Source: Desmodesmus armatus (lineage: Eukaryota > Chlorophyta > Chlorophyceae > Sphaeropleales > Scenedesmaceae). From it: a stretch of DNA of 64,000 nucleotides. The first letter of the stretch is position 1. Each line of letters starts with the position of its first letter. The stretch lies in assembly GCA_007449985.2 (NCBI GenBank), contig VIIQ02000101.1:124001-188000 (forward strand), written 5' to 3'. Position numbers and translations under genes: made by a program. Shown here one piece after another: positions 48,177 through 58,710 of the stretch. The notes beneath the pieces are model-generated. The model worked only from the letters and a program-made list of their open reading frames with translations, searched no databases and had not been told where the DNA came from.

Positions 48177-49771
48177 CTTCATGCAGGTGCGTGATGTGAC
48201 AGCTGTGCTGGCAGCCCGAATCGGCTGTGCCCTCTGCCTCACCTCAGTCGCCCTCGCACTGCTGCCACTGCTGCCACCAGCAGCAGCAGCAGCAGCCGTC
48301 AGCAGCAGCAGTATTGGGCTGCTGTCTGTGCTGTCAGCAGCCCTCATTCTTCTTAGTCCGCTTCCCCCTGCTGTTCTGGAGTTCACACGGAACTTCAGGC
48401 TGAATGAGAGCCTGGCAGGCGCCTGCAGGGATGCGTCAGCAGCAGCAGCAGTACCGCTGCTGCTGCTGCTGGTTGCTGCTGTGGGGGGTCTAGGGCTGCT
48501 GCCGGCGGTGCTGCCGCTGCCTCAGACAGTGGTGGTGGACTGGACACCTGCAGCAGCTGACCCAGGTGGGTGGACAAGGGAGGGGTGGTGAACCTGGGAC
48601 CGTTCCGTTGGGGGGGGGGGGGGAGGAGGCAGGAGGCGGGAGGGAGCAACACTTTTGATGGTGCTACAATGCCACTGGCTCTTATCCCTCTTATACCTCA
48701 TGAGCCCTTGGCTCGCTGGCCAGTGCTGAGGGACCCTGTCCCCAAAAAACTGTACTGTACTGTTATCCGCGGAGGAGGACCACATGACTGCAGCGGCAGG
48801 CACATGAGTACGAGGGCTCAGCGGGGGGGGGGGGGGATTCCCTCCCAAACGTGGCAAGGGGGTGAGAGGCGGATGGGGTTCTGTTTGACGCCCCCCCCCC
48901 CCTTTCTTTTGCTTCCCCTCCTGCAGGTGCACCCACCCTCCTTGCTTCTGGACTGCTGCTGCTGGCTGCAGCAGTGGCAGCAGCAGCAGGGGTCGTGTGG
49001 GACAGACTTGACCCCAGCAAAGGCAAAGTGCTCAAGTATGCAGGCAGTGATGGCAGCAGCAGCAGCAGTAGGGCCACTGCTGCTGCTGCTGCTGCTGCTG
49101 CTGGGTTGGCAGGACCCAGCGGGGCAGAAGAAGCTAGCAGCAGTAGTGCAGTCGCCAATGACCCCAGCCGCAGCAGCAGCAGCAGTGGTGGGCCAGGCAC
49201 TGGCAGCGAGCCACCAAGCAGCAGCAGCAGTGGCGGCAGCAGTAGCAGCACGACGCCGTCGGCCGTGCCTCTCCAGGGCTCAACTACTGCTGCTGGTGTC
49301 CATGGACATATGGGTCAGTGGAGCCAGTGGGGCCTAGGGTTGGGTCACTGCAGGGTTTTGCAGCACGGCTGTGGGGTGGCGGGCCACCAGAGCCGCAGCA
49401 GCAGGAACTTCAGCAGGGTGCGTGTTGCAGCCATTGCCGGCAGAATGCAGGAGGCGGTTGTGACACAGCAACAGCAGCAGCAGCAGCTGCGGCTGGTGTG
49501 TGGCTCACACCCTCACCAGCTGCCTGGCTTCCTCAGGCAGCACCAGCAGCAGCACACTGGCCAGCCCTGTATGGTGGTGGTGCAGCGCATTCCTGCGAGC
49601 AGTAGCAGCAGCAGTGGCGGCCGAGGTGTCACATTTGAACCGCAGCGGCAGCAGGACCGGCATCGGCTGCAGCAGCATGATGGGGTGGTGAGCAGCAGGC
49701 GGTATCTTGGCGCTTGTGGGAGTGTGCCGCACAGCAGCAGCCAGCGGTGTCGTCTAGCGCATGTGCTTTGA
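41824..49771 (+). CDS. Auxin-efflux-carrier-like membrane transporter with inserted MORN repeats
   Basis: Exons: 41824-41934, 42120-42181, 42506-42586, 43509-43669, 44432-44561, 45156-45234, 45898-46079, 47247-47466, 48187-48565, 48927-49771; phases agree and give 749 residues. The N-terminal block (CAALLAIGYQLRASRLF, AQRLAGYLTLPAVVL, VPLIEALAGPAGVVAA) and the C-terminal block (ANKPLMLLSAGMLLQP, VLAARIGCALCLTSVALAL, LSPLPPAVLEFTRNFRLNES) follow the order of the two five-helix halves of AEC/bile-acid-type carriers. Residues about 155-240, in the central loop, hold three MORN repeats (GGTYRGEWRGMSKEGLGVYT, ARYEGEWRDNVKAGRGVYYY, GGTYEGEWSSGVLSGTGLRT). MORN repeats often bind membrane lipids or proteins. 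The last 280 residues are Ser/Gly/Gln-rich. Substrate and membrane are unknown. A second copy of the third MORN exon (45736) could be included in frame. Family assignment is by eye. Confidence 0.72.
42919..43051. repeat. Large inverted repeat with protein-like arms
   Basis: Two arms of about 66 bases meet almost without a loop. The right arm read on + gives YRSYVPERMWLEVVWAAR. The left arm read on - gives YRSYMPARMWLDAVWAAR. Differences between the arms are mostly synonymous or conservative (Glu/Asp), as if both once encoded protein. It lies in the intron between exons 3 and 4 of the transporter/MORN gene and has no good splice sites. Confidence 0.8.
43255..43340 (+). pseudogene. Degenerate copy of the 5' part of transporter/MORN exon 4
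   Basis: Reads RFLFGNRHKRERAALAGCAS and then a stop, against RFLFSNRHKRERAVLAGCAS in the true exon at 43509. A poly-C/CAG acceptor precedes both copies. The copy ends where the match ends, so only the splice-proximal part was duplicated. Confidence 0.85.
44090..44340 (+). repeat. Two intronic copies of the 5' edge of transporter/MORN exon 5
   Basis: Copies at about 44091-44162 and 44266-44338 repeat the acceptor (ctgctgtgcag) and the coding start seen at 44432 (YMGSYLLSASAGPAFPE in the true exon). Both carry substitutions or deletions and neither reaches the MORN-coding part. Spacing is about 170 bases. Confidence 0.85.
45676..45735 (+). repeat. (CTG)n tract ending in the CAG acceptor
   Basis: About 19 CTG/CTT units run straight into the CAG of the acceptor at 45733-45735. 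Confidence 0.9.
45736..45818 (+). repeat. Near-identical extra copy of MORN exon 7, 5' half
   Basis: 82 bases after a (CTG)n CAG acceptor match 45898-45979 with one or two changes. The interval between is (CTG)n and stays open, so retention would add a run of about 22 leucines. Splicing from an AGG|GTGGCT donor here to 45898 would add a fourth MORN repeat in frame. Confidence 0.85.
45832..45897 (+). repeat. (CTG)n tract ending in the CAG acceptor of exon 7
   Basis: About 21 CTG units end in the CAG that serves as the acceptor for the exon at 45898. Confidence 0.9.
46137..46314 (+). repeat. Two intronic copies of the 3' edge and donor of transporter/MORN exon 7
   Basis: 46242-46314 repeats the coding end LELWQCANAAEGAAEAALAA with its AG|GTG donor almost exactly. 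46137-46203 is an older, degenerate copy (ELWQYANVA). Both are downstream of the true donor at 46079. Confidence 0.85.
46342..47246 (+). repeat. Four tandem ~231-bp units carrying the 5' edge of transporter/MORN exon 8
   Basis: Units start at about 46342, 46548, 46785 and 47016, and the true exon follows at 47247. Each has the start of the exon (VVVGGGKPLDAAGLL, LQPVLWAAAV), then an intron-like C-rich part with (CA)n, then the next acceptor. The last three units are more than 90% alike by eye. Unit 2 has lost its acceptor (ATG for CAG), and the others keep CAG. Only the fifth copy continues into the full exon. Confidence 0.92.
47630..47950 (+). repeat. Two intronic copies of the 3' edge and donor of transporter/MORN exon 8
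   Basis: 47634-47708 and 47874-47949 repeat NKPLMLLSAGMLLQPVMPQS plus the CAG|GTGGGT or CAG|GTGAGC donor of the true exon end at 47466. Both remain open in frame but have no acceptor-preceded full exon. Confidence 0.88.
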
Positions 49772-50466
49772 ATGTTGGATGAAGGGTTCAGCGATTTCAA
49801 ACACTCAGCACTGAATGGCTCAGCAGATGTCACCACCGTTTATGCACACCCTATCAAGGCTGTGTGTTGGGCACCTGACAACAGTCTCAGCAAAGCAGGG
49901 AGTGTCTTGACGACCTGCAACTGTGTGATAGCTGCACACAGCATAAGGCCACACTGAACCAGATTGCACACATGGAAAACGACTGTTGAGCCACGGCTTT
50001 TGACGAAGACCTAAACCTGTGCTGGGCACACACAACCCAGATGCAGTACGACACGGCCGCGCTGCACAGTCAGACCACTACGTACTGGGTTACAGACGCA
50101 GCTACGCAAATACGCAGCTACAGACAGCGTGCCAGACAACGGTCCAGCCATCGCCGCAGGACAGAACAGCACAGGCAACAGCGAGATAGCGCAGTAAGCA
50201 GGTGCAGTTGGACGTCCTAGCAACGTAGCAAACATGTGCATACCCAGCTTGACCCCAGAGTGCCCCAGAACAGGCAACAGCAGAACAGTAGCAGAACAGA
50301 ACAGCATACCAGCAATGCATGCTTGCACCCCCAACAGGAGGGCACCTTCACAAACGCCCTGGCCAGGCAGCATGATACCTTCGTACGGTTGCTGCAGTTG
50401 CCAGCATGTGCACCCCCAGCTGTTCAGCTGTTCAGTTCTCTGCTCCTGGTTCTTGCAGCTGCCAGC
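49772..50466. other. Spacer between the transporter/MORN and RNA-binding protein genes
   Basis: No gene seen. A ttcttgcag just before the ATG at 50467 suggests a 5' UTR intron of the RNA-binding protein gene. Confidence 0.45.
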
Positions 50467-53129
50467 ATGGGCGACGAAGCAGAGTACAAGACTTTTGTCG
50501 GTGGCATCAGCTGGAACATGACCGATGAAGCTCTCATGGACGGTGAGTTTACGATAACTACAGTGGCATGTGGTGCTGCCTTTGACAGCCTGCCTGCCTG
50601 CAGTGCTTGGTGTGCCAGCGCACCTGCATGTCAACAAGGGGGGGTGGGGTAGGGGCTGTAGCAAGCTAGCCAGGCGTGCAGATGGTTATGAGATGGGGGT
50701 GGGCAATCCACAGGCCTCAGGTTGCTGGGGGCATTCCCACGCTTCATGAGGCTACATGAAGCCCTCAGGTTGTCGGCGCACAACCCTGAACACTCCAACC
50801 TCAGCATCCACACGTGGGTGTGTGAGCGTAGCGACCCACATGGTACGGCCTGCATTGCATGGCCTGCATTGCGGGTGGCTGGGCTTTGTGGTTAGCACGG
50901 TTGTCTGTGTCTCTTGTTGCTGTGCGCGCTTTCACCACCCAGCAGCGCAGCTGCTGGATAGTGGCACCAGACATGCTACACCACACAAGCCACGCTGCTT
51001 GCGATAATCCTTCACTTCATCCCGCCCTTTTTCCATCTGCTGCTGCTGCTGCTGGCGCTGCTGCTGCGTGCGTGCCCACAGAGTTTAAGGACCATGGGGC
51101 TGTCAAGGCTGAGATCATGATTGACAAGATCACGCAGCGCTCACGAGGCTTCGGCTTCGTCTACTTCCAGAGGTGGGTGCAGTTGCTTTCTGAAGATGAT
51201 TCCTTGCATCCCTTACTTGCAGCTCCCTGCTGCACCCCTGCCTGCATGTGTCTATGCCCTGTGGCCACACGCAGCCACGGCAACATGCAGCAGCAGTGTG
51301 CTGGGGCTTGCAGGATTGCGATTGTGCTGACGCATAGTCAGTAGATACGTAGCCGGTATGGCGCCAGCAGCCAGCAAGTGGACAAGAGGTCACAGTGTTG
51401 CCCCCTGTGCTGTCTTGGGTGCCGGTCTTGTGCTGGGGTTGATCCTGCTCTTCATGCTGTGCTGTGCTGGGGTATTCATCCCGCCCTCCGTGCTGTGCTG
51501 TGCTGTGCTGAGTAGTCGTGCTGGCATGGAGGAGGCGATACGTGCAAAGCACAACATGGAGCTGGAGGGGCGCAAGATCAGCGTCAAAGAGGCCATCCCT
51601 CAGGTGACACATACGGGGAGCTGCCATGTTCATGTGCATGCATCCTGCATGCTTTTTCCATGCATGCCTTCGTCCTTTAAAGTCCAGCATACAAAGGCTT
51701 GCATGCTTGCACAGGTTTGTGCCTTTATGCGTGTCGTGAGCTCTTTCCAGTAGTAGTAGCTGCTGCAGCAAGCATGCACACAGAATCTCTCACACAGGCA
51801 GCTGCGACTGCCAGCAACTTCAACCAGCGTACCCATCCAGCATAAGCAGGGCCCAAGATTCGGTTGTACTGCTGGTGCTGATGTTGGTCCTGCTGCTGCT
51901 GCTGCTGGTGTTGTGTTGCAGGACCAGATCCCCCCAGAGCAGCGTGGCAGGGACCGCTACAGGGCCAGCAGCTACCGCGGGTGGGTGTAACGGTGTACAT
52001 ACACCTATTGGGCGGTCACTGTCACCGTCAGGCTCACAAGTATACACCAGCAGTCAGCGACATCAGCACACACGAGCAGTTCCCGTCTGCCTGTGTCATT
52101 TGTTGTCCACAGGGTAAGCGGGTGGGCGGCACAACACACGCTCAGTGGCTGTTGCCAAACGCCAGGCATCGAGGGTCCTGACGCACTGTGCTGCTGCTGC
52201 TTACGGCCTGCAGGGGCGGTGGTGGCTATGAGCGCGAGCGTGGCTACGGGGGCGGCTATGAGCGCGGTGGCGGCTATGGAGGGTGAGGCATGGGACTGGT
52301 TTGAATTGGGCCGCAGTTCACTCACGAAACTGTGGTTTGACTTGAGCATCTTCAGTGTCGTAATACTTGAGCGGCACAGGTGGTCGCTGCCGCTGCTGCA
52401 TCGATTGCCAACGTGCCATTTCACCGCCCGTAGGCTGAGCTGAGCCATGTTGACGTACCATGTCAGATTTGCAGCGTCTCAGCTGTACATGTACAGACAG
52501 ACAAGCAGGCAGGCAGTTGCACCAACATGCAGAGATGGTCTCAGCATGTGTGCATGCCTGCTTTGGTGCTGCAGAGACTACTACAGGGACTACTACGGGG
52601 GCGGCGGTGGTGGCGGTTATGGCGGTTACGGCGGTTATGACTCAAGGGGCTACGGCGGCGGCTACGACTCTCGCGGTGGTGGTGGTTACGAGCGCAGGTG
52701 CGTTTTTGTACAATGACACGCCGTGGGCTGGGGGTGAGATGTCCCCCCCCCCCCCCAACCACACAGTACTGCATATGGTGCTGCTTTGCACGGCGTACGC
52801 CAGGCATCCTTGTTTTCATTGGTCCATGCTTGCTCATTGTGTGCCTGATGCACGGCCTTACCCCAGCAAGAATTTGGTCCAGCTCTGTGTGGCATGGTCG
52901 ATGCACTTCAAACGGCCCTGGCCCCTTCACCATCAACCCAAACCTGCTCTCAGCCGCCTGTATGCTGTGCCCCTGCGTGGTTTGTATGTGCAGCGGCTAC
53001 GGTGGCTACGGCGGCTACGATGACCGCGGCTATGGGGCAGCAGCTACGGCCCTGACAGGGGCGGCAGCAGGGGATACGGGGCAGCACCCCGCTCAGGACC
53101 CTACGAGCGCCGCTGAATGCAGGGGCTGA
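50467..53129 (+). CDS. Glycine-rich RNA-binding protein (one RRM)
   Basis: Small RNA-binding protein of the plant GRP class, expected to act in RNA processing or stress responses. Exons: 50467-50542, 51082-51172, 51516-51603, 51922-51980, 52214-52282, 52575-52697, 52994-53129; phases agree and give about 213 residues as read. The RRM fills residues 1-85 with RNP2 KTFVGGISW and RNP1 SRGFGFVYF. Then comes DQIPPEQRGRDRYRASSY and a tail of GGY, GYER and DYY repeats. In the last exon the Gly/Tyr/Arg pattern breaks after RGYG. A frame one base over continues as GSSYGPDRGGSRGYG and ends PYERR at 53116, so one G appears to be missing from the GGGG run near 53036. The stop at 53129 is that of the shifted frame. 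Confidence 0.92.
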
Positions 53130-53632
53130 CCCAGCTGCTGGTAGCGCAGGAATCGGATGGCGCAGCAACGGTGCAGGCGTACAGGCTGCTTTGGCACGTG
53201 TGTCATTGGAAGAGGGGAGGCAGGTGACGTGGAAACATATTGCCGTGTTGCGACCGACAGCAGCAGCGATGGGTTGGTGAATATGAAAGACCGACCATAC
53301 CCCATGGCAGACAGTTGACGAGTTGGACTGGTGCAGTTCGTATCTGATCCTGTGGTGGTGATGGTTGTGCCCACCCTTGCAGAGACACCCGGACCGCCTT
53401 TTTGTGGGCATGTGCACAGTGCTGAAACGCTGGTCTTCTGATGTCGGCACGTGTGGACCTGCCCTTACATGTCAGACGATTGACACTCTAGTCACATGTG
53501 CCCTGAGATTGGCAGGGCACAAATGCCCACAGGCGACACACATGTCGGACTTGTTACGTGTTGTCCTTTCGTCAGTGTTGGGCTGGTGCATCTTCAGTAG
53601 GCCCAAGCTGTGTTTTTGCACAGTCGTCTTGG

Positions 53633-53637
53633 TGTAA
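53633..53637 (+). terminator. TGTAA poly(A) signal candidate, RNA-binding protein gene
   Basis: TGTAA about 500 bases after the stop. Confidence 0.4.
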
Positions 53638-54109
53638 ATGTCTTGGTTTGAATATGAGCAGGCTGCCAATCTGAAGTGCGTATCACGTTTAACCCTGTTG
53701 TGTCTACCATATGTACCTGCTAAGCTGTAAGCTGTGTGACATGGACCAGGGCACATGGTGACCAAATCAGGTAGCAAGGTCAGAACAGAGCAGGGAGCAA
53801 ACTGTGCCAGAGGAACTGAGCAGCCTGGCTGAGGAGAGTACCAAGGCTTGGCACAACAACACTATTAGGGTACAGTGACAGGGTATGAATATGATGGGTG
53901 AAGTGCCTGCGGACAAGTACCAGAGCATTCGTTCGAGTGTGATTATTCTCGCTATGCCCAATGTTACTGTAACATACCACATTTGCTTTTGCTGTACTGT
54001 CGATCTGAGGGTGATCCAACTGCAAGTACTGAGTTCCGAGGCCACTTGCACAGCTGCTCACAGCCGCGCTGAAGTCAAACCGTTCTTTTTTGTCAAACGA
54101 TACGTCCCG

Positions 54110-57100
54110 ATGGTGTCGGAGCATGCATGGGAAGCTGTGTTGCAGCATGCCTCCTCTACTGCTGTGCCTGCAATGTTGAGAGGCCTCAACAGCAGCTGGC
54201 CCGCGGTAGAGAAGTGGGCGGGGCTATCTGGCCTGGACTACTTGACTCAGCTAGTAGGATATGCTGAGGTGCAGGTGATCACAAACACAGCTGCCTTGAT
54301 TCGCCTTCTATTGTACTGTGAGGTTGCTTTGTTAGGCTTTCGTTGCCTGGGTTGGCGGTGGGGGACCCAGTGCTAGTTACATTGCCATCTTTGTGTGTTC
54401 CCAGTGTCTCCACAGGAAATCTTGCTACCTCCCCGGTTCCGGGCACTGTCTCACAGCTGCCTTGATGCCCAAGGGGGGGGGGGGGTGCACTTGCAGTGCA
54501 GTATGTGAACCTATGGCATACTGGAACAATGGAGCATTATCACAGGAGCCCATCACATGTTGAAATACCGTCGTCATCTCGCAGGCTATGGCTTCTCCTG
54601 GGTTTTGGATAGCCTTCTGCATCACCTGTGCTTTCCAGGGCTGTCCTCTGCTTCAGCCATGGTGTAGCACTACGAGGTACATCCCTTACGCACATGCTGA
54701 TTAGAACCCTTATTGGTGGGCCCTCAACCCACACACAATCCCTTGCTTCCGGTGCGCTGCTGTGCTTGTGTGCTGTGCTGTGCTGTGTGCTACGCTAGGC
54801 CATGGTTTCCAGCAGCAGTGAGTTCTTTGGTGACTTTGAGCACCACCAGGAGGTCACCTGCACACTGGAACAGCTCCTCACACAGGCACACCAGCAGCAG
54901 CAGCAGCAGCAGCAGCAGGAACAGCAGCAGCAGGAAGAACGACAGCAGCAGGAACATCAGCAGCAGCAGGAGGAGGTGGGGGAGGAACACCATGAGCCAC
55001 AACAGCAGCACAGTGATAGCGGTGCAATGCACCTCTACTTGGCCCAACAGAAACTGCAGGGTCCAGGTGGGGTGGGCTTTCAGGGGGTTGAGGGGCAGAG
55101 GCTGGTACGGGATCAGGGGCAGCAGAGGCAGGGCGGGGCGGGAAGAGGGCCAGAAGACAAAAGCCACATTGATGGTCACCTGGAGGGGAGCAAACAGGGG
55201 CAAGGGAGGGGGTGGGGTGGCAGCGGAGGGGGGGGGATATAGCAGGGGATGTGAGCTTGACCTTACAAGGTGGTGAACAGAGGGTGGTGGAGCATGTTGG
55301 ATGAGGGATGGGGCGCATGGCGCTGGTTGCTGGCACATTTCCAATGCAGCTGTGTGTGCATCGACACACATCCATATGTCTCATGCCTCTGCCCCCCCCC
55401 CCCCCCCCGCGCGCGCGCTTTGTCGCTGTTCCTGTAGTGCAGTCCTATCAAAGCTGCTTTTGGACGCACCCACACCCTGCTGCAGCACAAGCCCCTCACA
55501 TTAACCAACCTCTGGTTCAGCAGCCCCCCCCCCCCCACCCCACCCCTGCTAACACACAGCTCAGTGTCTTGTACACACGTGAGCTTCAAGGCATGTACCA
55601 TCGATCACCAGACTCACATGTCCCCACTCATGCTTCCTCCCCCCCCCCCCCCCCTCTTCTCCATGCCCCTGTTTCTGCAGTGCAGTCCTTTCAACTCTTC
55701 TTCAAGACGTACCCACCCCTCCCCTGCTGCAGCACAAGCCCCTCACATCAACCAACCTCTGGTTCAGCAGCAGCAGCAGCAGATCCAGCCTGCACTACGA
55801 CCCCTACGAAAACCTGTTATGTGTGGTCACTGGCAGCAAAAGAGTGAGGCTGTACTGCCCTGCTGCTGTGATGGGGCTGTACCCTAAACCCCTGGGAGGG
55901 GAGGCATCCAACCATAGCTGTGTGGACTTTGCTGCACCTGACTTAAACAAACACCCCCTGTACAGGTAGGGGAGCGGGTTGAGGGGGGGGGGGGGGGACT
56001 GGACGCGCGGGGGGATGGGGGGATGGGGGTTGGGGGGGGGGGGGCAAAAGGGGGGGAGGGCGGTGTGCTGTTTTTGGAAGGGGGGACTGTACCCCAAGCC
56101 CCTGGGAGGCGGGCGATCGAATGTATGTAAAGTTTGCTGCGCAAGACCACAGCAAACACTCACTGTACAGGTGCTTGAATCGCGGGGTATGCTTGAGTGT
56201 GTGTTTGGGGGGGGGGGGGGAGCTTTGTCATGTTGACCCCCTCAGTGACTACTATGTCAGTAACATCCAAGTCATTGCCCGCTCCTACGACCTTGGAGAC
56301 TGGCGCAGCACAGTGTAAGCGCTCAAATGACTTTTGCCCAGACGTAGCTAGCTTCCTATATCCCAACCAGGCTTGGCATGTGCGCACCCCCCCCCCCTTT
56401 CCCCCCAGGCACCTATCACTTTAAGCGACTGACACCTCGCCGGCCCCCCTCTTGTCTGGCTTTGCAGGCACGTGCTGTCCCAGTGTGTTGATGTTGAGTT
56501 GTTTCCAGGTGACGCCCTGTACATTCCTGAGGGGTGGTGGCACCAGGTGGACAGTGGAGGTGAGCAGGCGCGCTGGAGGGGGGGGGGGGGGGGGGGGGGG
56601 GATTCAGGGGGGGGGGGAGATAGGGGGGGGGGTGCCAGGGTGGTTTCAAGTGAAGGGGGGTTTCTGTTCATTGTTTGTTGGTGGCACCAGGTAGTGCAAG
56701 GCCCCTGGCAGGGGCGGGGCCTGGCGGGCTGGGCATGGAGAGGGGCAGGGGGGGGGGTGGTGTGAATGGGTGGGGGCAGGGGGTGGCTGTACATCCCTGA
56801 GGGGTGGTGGCACCAGGTGGACAGTGGAGGTGAGGGGAGAGGGCCAGGTGCAAGGGAGGGGGTGTTGAATGGGGTGCTGTAGGCGTAGGGTGGGGTGGGG
56901 TATGGATGGGGCCAGGGTCGTTTAAGAGAGGGGGGGGGGGGTGGTTGTGGCACCAGGCATTAAGAGATGCGGCAGGACGGAGGGGTACGACTTGCATGCG
57001 CGTGTGTGAAAGGGGTGCTGGCTATACCAATGGTTGTCCGACAGACGTCACTCTGCTGCCAACTTGTCAGCGCGCCCCACCAACTCATCAACATGGCATG

Positions 57101-57860
57101 TTCCTGAAATCTCTTCCCAGATCATGCCCCCACCCAGCCCCCTTGTCCTCCCGCCTCTTGTGAATGTGTAGGAATCACCTTTGCTGCTTGAAAAGCTCCC
57201 TGCTCTGCCGTGTTTTGTCCCCTGCTCCCCTTGCCAACGCCCACCCCACACACCCCATGTCACACCTCTGCCTGCAGGCCTGACCTTTGCAGTCAACTTT
57301 TGGTGGGACTCTCCACTGTCTCTGATGCTCAAGGCCCAGCCCCACATGCACCACTACGTCCTGCGGCAGCTGCTGGCAGCAACAAGCAGTGAGGCTGTGG
57401 AAGTGCTGCTAGCAGGCATACAGCCCTGGACAAGCAGCAACACAACATCACAGGAGCAGCAGCAGCAGCAGCAGCAGCAGTTGAAGGTGGTTGATGGACA
57501 GGGGCACCTGCTGCTATCACTACCCCAACAGCAGCAGGTGGAACAGCAAAACAAACTGGCGGAGCAGCAGCAGCAGCAGCAGCAGCAGGTGGATCAGGAG
57601 GGGGCTGGGCAGCTGAAGCGGCCAAGGCTGTTGGTGGCTGCTGACCACAACCAGCACCAGCAGCACGAACAGCAGGACTGCGAGTGCCAGCAGCAGCAGC
57701 AGCAGCAGCAGCAGGAGCAGGAGCCGCAGCAGCAGCAGCAGCAGCAGGAGCAGGAGCAGGAGCAAGGAAGCCCCCTGCAGCATGGGTCTGGCAGTTCATT
57801 GACTGGTTATGAAGCAGCTGCACTGCAGGTGCTGCTGGGAGGGCCCACACAGCCTGACAC

Positions 57861-57896
<36 letters not shown>

Positions 57897-58517
57897 CGAA
57901 CAGCAGCAGCTGCCAGAGCAGTGGCAGCAGCAGCAGCAGCAGCAGGACCAGCAGCAGCAGGAGCAGCAGCAGTCTGGTCTGCTGGTGGGTGAAGTGTGGT
58001 GGGCGCAGCAGCGAGCCTCTCAGCAGCAGCTGCTGGCGGAAGCTGCTGCCGCTGCTGCTGCTGACGTCACAGACCCCAATCTTACACCACAACAGCAACA
58101 GAATGGCACACTGACTGCTGCTGCTGCTGATGATGATGGTGGTGGCTGCCAAGGCAGCCTGGGACTGTCAGACCCAGTCAGCAGGGTTTTGGCGGCACTG
58201 CAGCCCCGGCAGCTGATCAGGGTTTTGTGGGAGGGGGCCGTGCAAAACCCTGGGCAAATGGGTGACCTGCTGCTGCACCGGTTGAGCCCTGCTGCTGCTC
58301 AGTTACTCACCCAGGCACTAGAAGCAGCAGATGGCTTCTTTGCTGACAGCAGCAGCAGCAACAGCAGTAGTGGTGGTTCAGCAGCAGCAGTAGCAGAACC
58401 AAAGGTCTCCTCAGATGTGGCAGCAGCAGCAGCAGCAGTAGCAGCAGCAGGCGGAGGCCAGCCTTGCCCAGCACAGGTCGAAGACAGCAGCCACCAGCAG
58501 CGGCAGCTTCAGCGACC

Positions 58518-58555
<38 letters not shown>

Positions 58556-58710
58556 GTTGTGTGGGTATCACCCGGCAGCAGTTTTACGCTGCTCTGTGGG
58601 GCACTGTGGCTGACCCTGCGCAGGCGCTGGGGGTGCTGCTGCAGCACAAGACACACCTGGCTGCTGCTGCCACAGAACTGCTGCTACGGGCACAGCTTGG
58701 TAGGGCCTGA
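54110..58710 (+). CDS. JmjC-domain (Fe(II)/2-oxoglutarate dioxygenase) protein with poly-Gln tail
   Basis: Predicted hydroxylase or demethylase, substrate unknown. Exons: 54110-54274, 54799-55060, 55686-55965, 56468-56559, 57278-58710; phases agree and give about 743 residues. The N-terminal part (VPAMLRGLNSSWPAVEKW) is the usual JmjC lead-in. The core has TNLWFSSSSSRSSLHYDPYE with the HxD iron ligands at about residues 180-182, LLCVVTGSKRVRLY, then FPGDALYIPEGWWHQVDSGG, whose His (about 262) is the distal iron ligand, and LTFAVNFWWDSP. The layout is closest to the small cytosolic JmjC-only proteins rather than histone demethylases with PHD or zinc fingers. Residues 290-743 are mostly Gln, Ala and Ser with helical stretches. 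Exon 2 has an alternative in-frame donor six bases on (55066). The start Met is inferred. Confidence 0.88.
55433..55525 (+). pseudogene. Degenerate intronic copy of the 5' part of JmjC exon 3
   Basis: Matches 55682-55772, including the gtgcag acceptor, the LLQD-coding stretch and CTCTGGTTCAGCAG, but with indels that break the frame. It stops before the HxD iron site, so it cannot replace the real exon. Confidence 0.85.
56086..56173 (+). pseudogene. Degenerate intronic copy of the 3' part and donor of JmjC exon 3
   Basis: The sequence from ctgtaccccaagcccctggg to actgtacag|gtg repeats 55879-55968 (LYPKPLGG to HPLYR and its donor) with scattered changes and shifts. Confidence 0.85.
56787..56836 (+). 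repeat. Intronic copy of the 3' end and donor of JmjC exon 4
   Basis: Repeats the LYIPEGWWHQVDSGG end and the G|GTGAG donor of 56516-56565 almost exactly. A shorter echo (gtggcaccagg) lies at 56683. Using this donor instead of the true one would not keep the protein intact without its own acceptor. Confidence 0.88.

Noticed and set aside
54790..55371. Hydrophobic minus-strand frame that could pass for a membrane protein
   Set aside because: It is the complement of the (CAG)n coding stretch in JmjC exon 2, which turns Gln codons into Leu strings.
56236..56320. Open stretch beginning SDYYVSNIQVIARSYDLGDW after a CAG in the JmjC gene
   Set aside because: The flanking JmjC exons join in phase and in the expected domain order without it, and its far end has no good donor.
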